Origin: Paenibacillus baekrokdamisoli
Lineage (GTDB): Bacteria > Bacillota > Bacilli > Paenibacillales > Paenibacillaceae
Length of the DNA: 64,000 nt
Direction of reading: 5' to 3'
Assembly: GCF_003945345.1 (NCBI RefSeq)
Contig: NZ_AP019308.1
Coordinates: 6,576,001 to 6,640,000 of the forward strand
Position numbers and translations under genes: made by a program. Under the pieces are notes generated by a model. The model was given only the letters and a program-made list of their open reading frames with translations. It was not told where the DNA came from and ran no database searches. Shown in pieces: positions 17,021-26,262 of this stretch (within the stretch, counting starts at the first letter, position 1; every line of letters begins with the position of its first letter).

Positions 17021-18214
17021 ATGAAACGTGTGTTGATTATGGCAATGACCGCAATTCTTCTACTAATTATGTCAGTGGGCTCAGTATCGGCAGCAAGTGC
17101 TGCCAAGCAGATTCACGTAGATTTGAATGGTAAGGAGGTCGTATTCCCAGCTCCTCCTGTCGTGCTAAGCGGTAAAACTTTTGTCGAATTTCGCACCTTA
17201 TTCACAGCATTAGGGTACAAGATCGACTACGTGGCAGCAACGAAGAAAATTAAAGCGACTTCATCCGAGCGTACAATCGAGATGGGGACAACAGGTTCTA
17301 CTGCATTAGTAAATGGCAGCCCCGTACCGGTAAATGGAGAAATGATAATTATCAATGGCCGTACCCTAGTAGGTGTGCGGTTTATCGCGACCTTATCGGA
17401 CAAAAACGTAGAATGGAATGCAGCGAAGCAGACGGTATTCATTACAGATAAGAGGCCAACCAAAGCTCAGACAGCTGCCATCTTTGATGTTCTTGATAAA
17501 TTAGCTGCGGCCGAGGCTGCAAACGATGCTGCAGGATACGCGTCCTTGTTCTATTCTCAATATCATGATCGCGATGAGATCAAAGCTAATATGGAAGCAC
17601 AGTTCGCAATTTCGCAAATTAAAACGACTTACATCGATAAAACAATCGATACTTATTCGAATAGCGAAGCTGTCGTTGTTACAACAGAACAAATTAAAAA
17701 GATTAGCGGTTCCGGATTTTATCCGAATAATGAAAGCGAATATGTGTATACCCTGCGTAAAGAAAAGACAGGGGAATGGCGTATTCTCTCCATCGACCAG
17801 CAGTCATTTACGGTAACGGATGTAGATAGCTTATGGAAGCAGGAAGTCCAAGCGCCGGACGCTGATAAAACAGCGATTAATGCTCTTTTGAATGATCAAA
17901 TCAAAGCCATTAATTCAAGTAATATCGATGCCTACCGGGCAACGCTGAATCCAAGCGCGGATGGTTTGGAAGATGATATTGTGGATATGAAAAGTGCATT
18001 CGACGCGATTACTCTGACAATGACTCTGGAGAAAAGTGCGATTGTGGAGCTGAACGACAATTCAGCGGTTTTACTTACACAAATGACTATTAATCAAAAG
18101 GATGATCAAGACAGCTTCACGTATCGTACCATTACAGAAATGTATTTGACTAAAAAGGATGGCAAATGGGTATTTGAGTTAAGTCCAACCGACTTATATG
18201 CCGAAGACCTATAA
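17021..18214 (+). CDS. Secreted copper amine oxidase N-terminal domain protein
   Basis: 397 residues. A typical signal peptide (MKRVLIMAMTAILLLIMSVG, cleavage after VSA) leads to a copper amine oxidase N-terminal-like domain (~30-140: VVLSGKTFVEFRTLFTALGY and the paired GRTLVGVRFIA motif). Two similar alpha/beta segments follow at ~150-265 and ~280-397, both starting with a helix and an Asn/Ala-rich turn, resembling NTF2-like folds. The frame extends to ATG 17009, but 17021 gives the canonical signal peptide. Despite the domain name no catalytic oxidase domain is present; such proteins are abundant surface proteins in Paenibacillus and their role is unknown. Confidence 0.82.
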   Translation: MKRVLIMAMTAILLLIMSVGSVSAASAAKQIHVDLNGKEVVFPAPPVVLSGKTFVEFRTLFTALGYKIDYVAATKKIKATSSERTIEMGTTGSTALVNGSPVPVNGEMIIINGRTLVGVRFIATLSDKNVEWNAAKQTVFITDKRPTKAQTAAIFDVLDKLAAAEAANDAAGYASLFYSQYHDRDEIKANMEAQFAISQIKTTYIDKTIDTYSNSEAVVVTTEQIKKISGSGFYPNNESEYVYTLRKEKTGEWRILSIDQQSFTVTDVDSLWKQEVQAPDADKTAINALLNDQIKAINSSNIDAYRATLNPSADGLEDDIVDMKSAFDAITLTMTLEKSAIVELNDNSAVLLTQMTINQKDDQDSFTYRTITEMYLTKKDGKWVFELSPTDLYAEDL

Positions 18215-18296
18215 TCATCGGAGATGACGTTGGTTGTTGACGGAGTCGCGGTTTGAACCTGGTATCACGATATGCATACGGAATTGATTTAAATCC

Positions 18297-18342
18297 AAAG
18301 CCCCTGTAATGTTCTGAATAAGAACGTTGGCAGGGGCTTTTG
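18297..18342 (+). terminator. Terminator after the copper-amine-oxidase-like gene
   Basis: AAAGCCCCTG pairs with CAGGGGCTTT, with an inner GTTCT/AGAAC stem, then TGTTA. Confidence 0.75.
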
Positions 18343-18376
18343 TTATGATTCTATTGAGATATCAGGGGGAAGTGCT

Positions 18377-19528
18377 ATGAAAGTCGTGATTGCGCCAGAT
18401 TCCTTTAAGGGATCTTTAACGGCGTCTGAGTTATGTGCCGCAATTGCCAATGGAGTCAGATCTGTATTTCCGAAGGCAGACCTTATCTGCAAGCCTCTTG
18501 CAGATGGTGGGGAGGGGATGGTGAATCATCTAGTTGATGCTACTGGCGGGTCATTGGTGAGTGCTGCTGCATGCGACCCGCTAGGTCGTGTCCGGCAAGC
18601 CACCTATGGCGTTCTGGGAGATGGACGAACGGCAGTCATTGAGATGGCGGCAGCCTCAGGACTTCCCTTATTAAAGGATGATGAACGGCAGCCTTTAATA
18701 ACGACTACGCGCGGTACGGGCCAGCTCATTCTTCATGCTCTTGATCAAGGCTTTAGAAGCTTTATCATCGGCCTAGGCGGCAGTGCGACCAATGATGGCG
18801 CAACTGGCATGCTCCGAGCACTGGGACTTCAATTGATGAATGCAGAGGGTCAGCAGCTTCCGGATGGAGGAGGTGCCCTTCGTGATTTGTATCGAATCGA
18901 TCTCACACAGCTGGATGAGAGACTAGCCGAGTGTCATTTTACCATTGCTTGTGATGTGACGAATGAACTTTGCGGCCCCTCAGGGGCGTCCGCTGTCTTT
19001 GGTCCTCAGAAAGGGGCGACACCAGAGATGGTCGTCTTGCTCGATGAGGGTCTGCGCCGATTGGCTGAATGCATTGAAGAGACGCGGGGCATTGATGTCT
19101 TATATCTGGCAGGTGGTGGAGCAGCGGGTGGTATGGGAGCTGGCATGATGGGTTTCTTGAATGCGGAGATTTTCTCAGGCATTGAAGTCGTTATGGAAGC
19201 AAGCCATTTTGAGAAAGCGCTGCAGGATGCTGATTATGTCATTACTGGCGAAGGCAGACTGGATGAACAAACGTTGTCAGGGAAGGTCGTCGCAGGTGTT
19301 TGTGCAGCGGCGAGTCGCTCAAGGATTCCGGTTATCGTGCTCTGCGGCACCAACCAATTATCTACACATGAGCTGGATGAGCTTGGTGAAGTGAGCGCCT
19401 TCTCCATCGTTCCTGGCCCGTGTACGCTGGAGGAGGCGATGCGCCATACACCAGACTGGGTGGAAGCCATGGTCATACAGATATTCAAAGTCATTCGCAG
19501 CTCGTGTGGGAAAACCATTTTCACATGA
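18377..19528 (+). CDS. Glycerate kinase (GlxK/GarK family)
   Basis: 383 residues, the usual length of type I glycerate kinases, which phosphorylate D-glycerate with ATP. Motifs: VIAPDSFKGSLTASE at the N-terminus, KPLADGGEGMVNHL (~40), FIIGLGGSATNDGATGML (~130) and TGEGRLDEQTLSGKV (~292). GGGGGAAG lies before ATG 18377. The gene is monocistronic, with a terminator upstream and 70 nt before the sigma factor gene. Whether the product is 2- or 3-phosphoglycerate cannot be told from the sequence. Confidence 0.9.
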   Translation: MKVVIAPDSFKGSLTASELCAAIANGVRSVFPKADLICKPLADGGEGMVNHLVDATGGSLVSAAACDPLGRVRQATYGVLGDGRTAVIEMAAASGLPLLKDDERQPLITTTRGTGQLILHALDQGFRSFIIGLGGSATNDGATGMLRALGLQLMNAEGQQLPDGGGALRDLYRIDLTQLDERLAECHFTIACDVTNELCGPSGASAVFGPQKGATPEMVVLLDEGLRRLAECIEETRGIDVLYLAGGGAAGGMGAGMMGFLNAEIFSGIEVVMEASHFEKALQDADYVITGEGRLDEQTLSGKVVAGVCAAASRSRIPVIVLCGTNQLSTHELDELGEVSAFSIVPGPCTLEEAMRHTPDWVEAMVIQIFKVIRSSCGKTIFT

Positions 19529-19598
19529 TTTTCATAATGAACGGTTAGACTTTAATTAAGCATAAAGTCGATCGTTATGAAGCGAGGAGGAACGAAGC

Positions 19599-20207
19599 AT
19601 GAAGCCGTGGGCCGAATTCGAAGATGTCATTACACCGCATCTGAATCATGTGCGGGCATATTGTTACTATTTGACGGCATCCAAATGGGAATCCGAGGAT
19701 TTGCTTCAGGACACGCTCCTAAGAGCCTTCAATCACTATCGAAAAAATGGTGAGCTTCTTCATCCTCGCTCCTTGCTCTATAAAATTGCTAAAAATCTGC
19801 ATATTGATGCTCACCGTAGGCGTCGAGCTACCCTTGTACCCATTGATGAAGCACTCCAGCAGCCTTATTATGATCCGAGCTATGTATCCATTCGTGGATT
19901 GCTAGAATGGGTTACCGAGCATTTGTCCGAACGAGAGGGTGAGATGCTGCTCCTTGCAGAGGTCTTTCATTACTCCTATCAAGATATTGCCGACGAATTA
20001 CAATGTACCGTTCCAGCGGTCAAAATGGTGCTTCACCGCTCCAAATCCACACTGCGCAAAGGTGGAGGGGAGCAAGGAAGCATGCAGTCTCCGACAAATG
20101 CTGCTGCTCGGACGCGCAAGCCGCTGATGCTCAAGCCAAGAAGAGAGCATATTGTCGAGCGATGGACACAAGCCTTGATGACTTATGAATGGGTATTATC
20201 CGAATAA
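19599..20207 (+). CDS. ECF-type sigma-70 family sigma factor
   Basis: 202 residues. Region 2 is at ~10-75 (WESEDLLQDTLLRAF and YKIAKNLHIDAHRRRR). Region 4 with its helix-turn-helix is at ~105-155 (LSEREGEMLLLAEVFHYSYQ and DIADELQCTVPAVKM). The C-terminal tail of about 45 basic residues is longer than usual. No anti-sigma factor is adjacent: the next gene encodes an HD-GYP protein, so control may be by another route or by an unlinked anti-sigma factor. GAGGAGG precedes ATG 19599. Confidence 0.85.
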   Translation: MKPWAEFEDVITPHLNHVRAYCYYLTASKWESEDLLQDTLLRAFNHYRKNGELLHPRSLLYKIAKNLHIDAHRRRRATLVPIDEALQQPYYDPSYVSIRGLLEWVTEHLSEREGEMLLLAEVFHYSYQDIADELQCTVPAVKMVLHRSKSTLRKGGGEQGSMQSPTNAAARTRKPLMLKPRREHIVERWTQALMTYEWVLSE

Positions 20208-20353
20208 ATGGTTAAAAAACGATGAAAATTAGATATTTTGAACGATTTGCAAATGATTTTCTGGGACAATTGTCTATCCTTCATGGTAAAGTAGTGAAAA
20301 GAATAAATTTTCCATTCGTTCACAATAGACAATTATGATTCGGCGGAGGCATT

Positions 20354-21373
20354 ATGAGACAATATTTGGGGAAAAGGCTGCGAAATGATGTAGTAAATGC
20401 ATTCGGCGTTACCGTCTTACCTGCGCGAACGGTGCTGCTGGAAGAACATTTGATCGTGCTTGAGAATCACAAAATTGATAGTATCTCTGTTATTCTTGAT
20501 GTTGTTGTCGAGGAGAAAGAACAGAAGAGCACCACGCCGCGTGGACTCGTGAATCAGGTGGTTACACAAGCCAAACTGTTGTATGATACCATTCATGAAT
20601 CAGGTACGGTTCCCGTCAATGAATTGCAGGAGCAAGTTATCCCGGCTGTACAGCAGGTGGCGAATCACCCGAATATATTCGAATTGTTTGAAGCCGTGAA
20701 GGCACAGGATGATTACACGTATCAGCATAATATTGGCGTAGGTGTTATTTCCACACTTATTGGCAAATGGCTGGAGTTAAGTGACGAAGATTTAACAGCG
20801 CTTACATTCGCAGGCACACTGCATGATGTGGGCAAGCTGAAGATACCGAGTGAAGTGCTGAATAAACCGGGTAAATTGACCGAAGAAGAGTTTGATTTGG
20901 TCAAAAAGCATGCCATCTATGGGTACGAGATATTGAAGAATACAGAAGGCATTAGCTATCGTACGGCTCTTGTTGCGCTTCAGCATCATGAACGCGAGGA
21001 TGGCGGAGGATATCCGCTCGGACTTATGTCAGACAAGATCGATCTGTTCAGCAAAATAGTGGCGATTGCAGATATCTTCCATGCGATGTCCTCTAAACGG
21101 CCGTATCACGATGCGCTGCCATTCTATCAGGTTGTTCGTCAGATGAAAGAAGGTTACTTCGGAAAGCTTGACCCACATATTGTTTCTGTTTTTCTTGAGA
21201 ACATCATGACAAAGATGGTCGGACAGAAAGTCGTCCTAACGGATGATCGGATCGGCGAAATCGTCTTTATTAACCCGCATGAGGAAGAGGCGCCGCTGAT
21301 CAAGGTGGACGAACAATTCATTGATCTATCCTCCCATCGCACCGTTCAGATTAAACAAATCATCGGCTTATAG
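20354..21373 (+). CDS. HD-GYP domain protein, probable cyclic di-GMP phosphodiesterase
   Basis: 339 residues. The HD motif is in LHDVGKLKIPSEVLNKPGKL (His157, Asp158). HHEREDGGGYPLG (~212) supplies the GYP motif, and IVAIADIFHAMSS (~237) completes the metal site. The N-terminal ~100 residues lack a recognised sensor domain, and a small C-terminal domain follows the phosphodiesterase core. It would hydrolyse c-di-GMP in the cytoplasm. GGCGGAGG sits 5 nt before ATG 20354. A terminator follows, and a convergent HxlR gene is next. Confidence 0.87.
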   Translation: MRQYLGKRLRNDVVNAFGVTVLPARTVLLEEHLIVLENHKIDSISVILDVVVEEKEQKSTTPRGLVNQVVTQAKLLYDTIHESGTVPVNELQEQVIPAVQQVANHPNIFELFEAVKAQDDYTYQHNIGVGVISTLIGKWLELSDEDLTALTFAGTLHDVGKLKIPSEVLNKPGKLTEEEFDLVKKHAIYGYEILKNTEGISYRTALVALQHHEREDGGGYPLGLMSDKIDLFSKIVAIADIFHAMSSKRPYHDALPFYQVVRQMKEGYFGKLDPHIVSVFLENIMTKMVGQKVVLTDDRIGEIVFINPHEEEAPLIKVDEQFIDLSSHRTVQIKQIIGL

Positions 21374-21385
21374 ACCGTAAACGAC

Positions 21386-21437
21386 AAAAACCATCTTCCT
21401 TAGCCATTTCTTCTGGCATGGGTGTGATGGTTTTTTA
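21386..21437. terminator. Terminator between the HD-GYP and hxlR-type genes
   Basis: AAAAACCATC and GATGGTTTTTT form a stem with A and T runs on each side, placed between convergent genes, so it can serve both. Confidence 0.75.
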
Positions 21438-21462
21438 AATAATATCAGTAAGTATAAAATTC

Positions 21463-21795
21463 TTAGGTCCATTTAGCTGCCCACAGCTTCATTTCCTTGA
21501 ACATCTCATGGAGATCTTCACCCTTAGGCGTTAAGGTGTATTCGACAGTAACGGGTACTGTTGGGAATACATGCCGCTCCAGAACACCCTGCTCCTCCAG
21601 ATGACGAAGTGTACTGGTGAGCGCTCGTGGGCTAACGGCTGGAATAAGCCGCTGCAGCTCGCCGAATCGCCTTGTTCCGCAGAACAGCTCGCGAAGGACA
21701 AGAAAGGCCCATTTTCCGCCGATTACATTCAATGTCTTCTCAATATTACAGTCAATAATAACGGGTTCCTTAGGGACGTAATTACTTGTAGACAT
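21463..21795 (-). CDS. HxlR-family transcriptional regulator
   Basis: A 110-residue winged-helix regulator. CNIEKTLNVIGGKWAFLVLR opens the domain with the invariant Cys near the N-terminus, which in some HxlR proteins senses aldehydes or redox stress. RFGELQRLIPAVSPRALTST forms the recognition helix region. AAGGAG sits 9 nt before ATG. It is divergent from an aldo/keto reductase gene, the expected target, across an AT-rich 226-nt gap. Operator sites are probably in that gap but I could not define them. Confidence 0.88.
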   Translation of the reverse strand: MSTSNYVPKEPVIIDCNIEKTLNVIGGKWAFLVLRELFCGTRRFGELQRLIPAVSPRALTSTLRHLEEQGVLERHVFPTVPVTVEYTLTPKGEDLHEMFKEMKLWAAKWT

Positions 21796-21826
21796 ATAAA
21801 CGTACTCCTTCTTCTAACCTAGTAAC

Positions 21827-21856
21827 TTTAAGTATAGTATATATAGATATTATAAT
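21827..21856 (+). promoter_or_regulatory. Possible promoter in the hxlR / aldo-keto reductase gap
   Basis: TTTAAG (21827-21832), an 18-nt spacer and TATAAT (21851-21856) on the plus strand inside a very AT-rich segment. The following ~160 nt to the reductase start is unexplained. Confidence 0.3.
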
Positions 21857-22021
21857 AAAGTGATATGTTTTTCACTACTTTAATAAGTATATGAATATGC
21901 GTACAATGACATTGAGATTGAATAATGAGAGATAACAACCTAGAGCCTATGCTTCCGAAGTCGTTTTTACTCGCAGGAAGTAAATGGGGATGTTTCGTAA
22001 AAAACTTGTAGGAGGTTACCT

Positions 22022-22966
22022 ATGAATTATCGTAGACTTGGTGGCAGCGGCTTGAAAGTAAGTGAGATTAGTTTAGGCAGCTGGTTAACTTATGGAGGCT
22101 ATGTAGAACGCGAGAATGCCGTTAAGGCGATTCAGACTGCATATGGACTTGGTATTAATTTCTTTGATTCGGCTAACGTATATGAGCAAGGCGCTGCAGA
22201 AATTCTGCTTGGGGAAACGATTAGAGCTTTTCCGCGTGAATCTTATGTCTTAGCTACGAAAGCCTTTTGGCCCATGGGTGATGGTCCCAATGACCGTGGC
22301 CTTTCACGGAAACATGTTATTGAACAGTGTCATGCAAGCTTGAAGCGCTTAGGCACGGATTATGTAGATATTTTCTATTGTCATCGGCATGATCCGGAGA
22401 CGCCGCTCTATGAAACGCTTCGTGCAATTGATGATCTGATCCGTCAGGGCAAGGTGCTTTATGTGGGCGTAAGCGAATGGACAGCAGCGCAAATGGCGGA
22501 GGGCTTAGCGGTTGCTGATCGTTACTTGCTTGATCGTATCGTCGTCAATCAGCCGGTATATAATATGTTCAACCGCTATATCGAGAAGGAAGTTATTCCG
22601 TTTGGTGAGAAGAATGGCGTTGGGCAAGTTGTGTTCTCGCCTCTTGCTCAAGGGCTGTTGACGGGCAAATATAACTCCGTGACGGAATTGCCAGAAGGAA
22701 GCCGTGCTTCCAAGCTGGAGTGGGTACGCAACGGGATTACAGAAGAGAAGATTAACCAAGTGGTTGAGCTGTCTGCGATTGCTGCTGAGCTTCAGATTAC
22801 GACGGGACAATTAGCACTCGCCTGGATTCTTCGTCAGCCGAATGTGGCAAGCGCACTCGTTGGTGCTAGTCGTCCGGAGCAGGTCGAGGAGAATGTAAAA
22901 GCATCTGGAATAGAGCTGTCCGCTGATATTCAGGAGCAGATCGAGAAGATTCTGAAGGAGGCTTGA
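22022..22966 (+). CDS. Aldo/keto reductase (voltage-gated K-channel beta-subunit type)
   Basis: A 314-residue TIM-barrel NADPH-dependent oxidoreductase. The catalytic tetrad is visible as Asp in FFDSANVYEQG (~50), Tyr in the same motif, Lys in YVLATKAFWP (~80) and His in YCHRHDPETPLYE (~118). The cofactor site is in LVGASRPEQVEENV (~280). AGGAGG lies before ATG 22022. Divergence from the HxlR gene suggests induction by a toxic carbonyl compound. The substrate is unknown. Confidence 0.9.
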   Translation: MNYRRLGGSGLKVSEISLGSWLTYGGYVERENAVKAIQTAYGLGINFFDSANVYEQGAAEILLGETIRAFPRESYVLATKAFWPMGDGPNDRGLSRKHVIEQCHASLKRLGTDYVDIFYCHRHDPETPLYETLRAIDDLIRQGKVLYVGVSEWTAAQMAEGLAVADRYLLDRIVVNQPVYNMFNRYIEKEVIPFGEKNGVGQVVFSPLAQGLLTGKYNSVTELPEGSRASKLEWVRNGITEEKINQVVELSAIAAELQITTGQLALAWILRQPNVASALVGASRPEQVEENVKASGIELSADIQEQIEKILKEA

Positions 22967-23012
22967 CTTATCTGCCGAATATTATCAAAAAGATACAAAT
23001 TGGAGGTAGAAT

Positions 23013-23501
23013 ATGCAGGCAGTTATTGTAGACAAGCCATCAATGAAATTAATCGGCTTAGCCACCAACGTTACACTTTATGATGTGCAGCAGAACAAGA
23101 CGACAATTAAGCTAGCATCCAATTTTTTGGAAAGAAGAGCAGAAGTAATAAATGGTATAAATGAAAAAGAAGTTTTTGGGGTTTCAACGGATCCTGAGAA
23201 TTATAATCCCGAAACAGACCCCTTTGAGTTCTTCATTGGAATTGAAGTTTCCGCTAACGAGAACATTCCAGATGGTATGGTATACAGAGAGATTCCAGTA
23301 AATACGTATGCCTTATTTACATTCAAAGGTCCAGCTGAAAATGCTGGTGCTGTGCATGACTACTTATACTCTACGTGGTTAAAACAAAGCGGATACGAGC
23401 TTTCGGGTCTTTATAATATAGAAATCTATGATGAACGAAATCAGGGTCCCGACTCCGAGGAATCGATTACGGATATTTGTTTTCCTGTTCGAAAGAAATA
23501 A
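23013..23501 (+). CDS. GyrI-like / AraC effector-binding domain protein
   Basis: 162 residues. The N-terminus VDKPSMKLIGLA and the middle segment FEFFIGIEVS followed by MVYREIPVNTYALFTFKG fit the AraC effector-binding or GyrI-like fold. A single copy of the domain stands without a DNA-binding part, as in YobU-like proteins. It would bind small hydrophobic or cationic ligands. TTGGAGG sits before ATG 23013. It follows the aldo/keto reductase by 46 nt and may share its transcript. Confidence 0.75.
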   Translation: MQAVIVDKPSMKLIGLATNVTLYDVQQNKTTIKLASNFLERRAEVINGINEKEVFGVSTDPENYNPETDPFEFFIGIEVSANENIPDGMVYREIPVNTYALFTFKGPAENAGAVHDYLYSTWLKQSGYELSGLYNIEIYDERNQGPDSEESITDICFPVRKK

Positions 23502-23539
23502 CTGTCATGGGGCAGCCGTTAATCAAGCTCCATTCCCAC

Positions 23540-23588
23540 AGCAGGGAAAGCCCGATCACATAGCTAGTATGGTCGGGCTTCCCTGCTT
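23540..23588. terminator. Hairpin between convergent genes
   Basis: AGCAGGGAAAGCCCGA pairs with TCGGGCTTCCCTGCT with one bulge. It lies between the GyrI-like gene and the convergent PepSY gene. There is no strong T run. Confidence 0.6.
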
Positions 23589-23601
23589 GAATCAAAGGCT
23601 T

Positions 23602-24123
23602 TTATGTCGTGACGTTAATGGGAGTATCTTTCGCTCTGCGGCGCTGCTTGCTTTGCCCTTTAAGGACCCGTATGGATAAGAAAATACCTGTCAATGTCAT
23701 GAAAATCAAGCTTATGGCGGTTAGATCAACAAAGATTTTGTAGCTATTGCCATAGATCATGCCTTCATGGAGCTTCTTGGCGAAGCCAACGATTCCACCC
23801 TGACTGTCTCCTCCGCCTCCAGCTCCGCCCGGAGGGAAGCCTTGTCCGCCTTGTTTTTGCTGCTGGCCTTGGTCCACTGCAGAACTAGAGTCACTGTTGG
23901 AGGCAGCCTGTGTATTCGTATTGGTGCTTGTCCCAGTACTTACAGCTGTCCCCCCAGTCCCCCCATTCATACTGCCGCTTATTTGCATTTGAGGCATGTC
24001 ACCTCGAGACGAACCACCCACTAGCCATGGCTCAGAGATCACTAGCCCTGTGACGGATTGAATGAGTATAAACAGAGAGGAGATCAGACCAATCCATAAA
24101 TGCAGCTTTCTTGTTTTCTTCAT
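23602..24123 (-). CDS. PepSY-associated membrane protein with low-complexity linker
   Basis: 173 residues. KLHLWIGLISSLFILIQSVT is the first membrane segment and resembles PepSY-associated TM helices. A second helix is near residue 130 (FVDLTAISLIFMTLTGIFLS). Between them lies an extracytoplasmic linker rich in Gly, Ser, Thr, Asn and Gln (~35-110). KKLHEGMIYG before helix 2 is a repeated feature of the family. GGAGG precedes the ATG. Function unknown; relatives are linked to iron reduction or peptidase inhibition. Confidence 0.75.
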   Translation of the reverse strand: MKKTRKLHLWIGLISSLFILIQSVTGLVISEPWLVGGSSRGDMPQMQISGSMNGGTGGTAVSTGTSTNTNTQAASNSDSSSAVDQGQQQKQGGQGFPPGGAGGGGDSQGGIVGFAKKLHEGMIYGNSYKIFVDLTAISLIFMTLTGIFLSIRVLKGQSKQRRRAKDTPINVTT

Positions 24124-24253
24124 TGTTATTTACCTCCTTCATGAGTATCATCCTTACAAACATACAATAAGGATCGAAACTTAATAATCGATGAAGGCGG
24201 GCTGAAAGTTTGCTGAATGCTCGTTAGAACTATTTATCAATCGAAGAGGATTA

Positions 24254-25165
24254 TCATTCAGATTGCCCTTTTTTTGAGCCGCTGATGAAGGCTAGTATGT
24301 GCCGCAACGGCTGGGGAGCTACAAGATCTAACAGATCCCCCTCTTGGGCGAGTCGAGCTTCAATATTAAGGAGATTAAAGTCTGTAATGGCGACGTTGCG
24401 TCGAACCTCTTCCCAGTAAAGCGGCGTAGACACCGTTGCTCGATTGCGGGCCCGTGGAGAATAGGGTGCAATAATCGTTTTGCCCTGATAATGCTGAAGA
24501 TAGTCAATATAAATAAGATCCCCGCGCAGCTTCTTCAAGCGTTCGATTGTAAACAGACGGGGGTACTTGTTCGATAAGAAGGTACCGACGAATTCGCCGA
24601 TCCGACGGAGCTCATCGAAGGTGAGGTCTGGTATAAGGGGGACAATGATTTGAATACCTGTCGCCCCTGATGTCTTGGGAGTAGATGCGATTCCAAGCGA
24701 TTCGAGAAGCTCACCCACCAAGGATGCTGCTTCCATGATACGCGGCTCCTCCTCTAACGAAGGATCGATATCAAGCACCCACTCAGTAGGGTGGTCTCGA
24801 TCACTGATGCGATCAAAGGAAGCATGAAATTCCAGACATGCCAAGTTACCGAGCCAGAGGAGTACAGGCAGCGACTGCAGCTTTACGTAATGAATCCCCT
24901 CACGTTCATCGGTTTGCACGAATGCAGGCGTAGGTGCGGGGCAGTTTTTTTGATAAAAGGATTTGCCGGTTACACCGTCAGGATAACGAATGGTCGTCAA
25001 ATAACGATCCTGACAATGCTTAAGCAGCCAAGGCGAAAGAGCGGTAAGTCGCTGCAGGTACATCGCCTTCGTAATACCCATCTCGGGAAATAGGAGCTTG
25101 GTTGGGTTACTGATCGTTAGTTCCTGTCCCTCAATCATTACTTTGCCTTTCATTGTACGGTTCAT
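24254..25165 (-). CDS. LigD-type NHEJ polymerase (primase-polymerase domain), separate gene
   Basis: A 303-residue stand-alone polymerase domain of the LigD family. The catalytic acidic pair is in WVLDIDPSLEEEP (~135). The second motif reads KTSGATGIQIIVPL (~163), and YIDYLQHYQGKTIIAPYSPR (~235) holds the third acidic residue. In most family members the second motif ends in His; here it is Gln. The frame extends to 25273 inside the ligase gene, but ATG 25165 overlaps the ligase stop as ATGA, so translation is likely coupled. It would fill and extend ends during Ku-dependent repair. Confidence 0.85.
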   Translation of the reverse strand: MNRTMKGKVMIEGQELTISNPTKLLFPEMGITKAMYLQRLTALSPWLLKHCQDRYLTTIRYPDGVTGKSFYQKNCPAPTPAFVQTDEREGIHYVKLQSLPVLLWLGNLACLEFHASFDRISDRDHPTEWVLDIDPSLEEEPRIMEAASLVGELLESLGIASTPKTSGATGIQIIVPLIPDLTFDELRRIGEFVGTFLSNKYPRLFTIERLKKLRGDLIYIDYLQHYQGKTIIAPYSPRARNRATVSTPLYWEEVRRNVAITDFNLLNIEARLAQEGDLLDLVAPQPLRHILAFISGSKKGQSE

Positions 25166-26262
25166 GTTAACGGCTCTTTCGGTAAGAAGGTGACTAGCTT
25201 CGGATGACGAAGCTGTCCAGCCGATGTACGTTCCAGGCCGCTTACTCTGCATTTGAATGAAAGCGGCAGCCACTGTATATGCTCACGCTTCAGCTCCTCC
25301 GGTATTGTGTTGAACGGGCAAGGAACGATCTCTTTACGTGATTGTTCCGTGACAAAGGTAGTTGCCAGAACCCGGCGCAAAGCATCATTTAGTCCCAGTG
25401 AGACACTACCTAGATAGTCCCCGTCATACTCCATAACGAGACTAGCGATAATCCCATTGCGCCATTTCAACCCAACAATGTCGATATCAAGCACCAAATT
25501 CGTTTTCTTCTTGAGCCAATCGCGATGCTTCTTGCCTTCCTTATAAGTGCTCGACAGCTTCTTACTGACGATTCCCTCCCAATGATTCGCTTCCACCCAA
25601 TCCCATAATGCTTGGCCATCATCGAATAAATCGGTTACGAACAAACGTGTATTGTCTGATGGACATAAAGCAGTAAGCCTGCGATATCGTTCTTGGTAAG
25701 GAAGATTACGAATATCACCTGTATGATCGGCAAGCAGATCAAATAACACATAGACAAGTCCTCCGCTTGGACCTATCGGAGCTTCCATCTGCTGTTGGTG
25801 CTGCTGGCTCAATGACTGCCTAGACAATCCTCTTGAACGTTCTCTCTTCAAAACCTGCTGGAAATTCACCCGAATCCCATCCCACCAAACGACCTCACCA
25901 TCAAGCAAGCAGCTGCCAAGGGAGGGCGCATTCTCTTCTAGAAGGGAGGTAATCTCGGAATAAATGGTATTCTTCAAATATAATCGGCGTGAATAAAGCT
26001 CCACTTTTCCATGCGCATGAATACGAGCAAGAATCCGCACACCGTCCCACTTTAGCTGGTAGCCCCAGTCTTTACCGATAGGGACATTATTATCTGATAT
26101 CGGTGCCATTGGCTCCTCAGGAAGTAAAGGAATGGTAGAGACAGGATCGGCCCATTCCATTGCGGCTTCGATATTGACGTCCAAAGCAGGAAAGACGAGG
26201 GGATCGCCCTCGCCGCTTCCTGCTTCTATATGGTTTTGTTGAGCTTGAAAAGGTTGTTTCAT
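25162..26262 (-). CDS. LigD-type ATP-dependent DNA ligase, separate gene
   Basis: 366 residues. The adenylated lysine is Lys71 in YQLKWDGVRILAR (motif I). CLLDGEVVWWDG (~118) is motif III, WEGIVSKKLSSTY (~228) motif IV and KHRDWLKKKTNLVLDI (~245) motif V. The C-terminal OB fold extends to the end. The start ATG 26262 overlaps the Ku stop by 4 nt. In B. subtilis the ligase and polymerase are fused in one LigD protein; here they are two overlapping genes. It would seal double-strand breaks held by Ku, probably in spores or during outgrowth. Confidence 0.88.
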   Translation of the reverse strand: MKQPFQAQQNHIEAGSGEGDPLVFPALDVNIEAAMEWADPVSTIPLLPEEPMAPISDNNVPIGKDWGYQLKWDGVRILARIHAHGKVELYSRRLYLKNTIYSEITSLLEENAPSLGSCLLDGEVVWWDGIRVNFQQVLKRERSRGLSRQSLSQQHQQQMEAPIGPSGGLVYVLFDLLADHTGDIRNLPYQERYRRLTALCPSDNTRLFVTDLFDDGQALWDWVEANHWEGIVSKKLSSTYKEGKKHRDWLKKKTNLVLDIDIVGLKWRNGIIASLVMEYDGDYLGSVSLGLNDALRRVLATTFVTEQSRKEIVPCPFNTIPEELKREHIQWLPLSFKCRVSGLERTSAGQLRHPKLVTFLPKEPLT

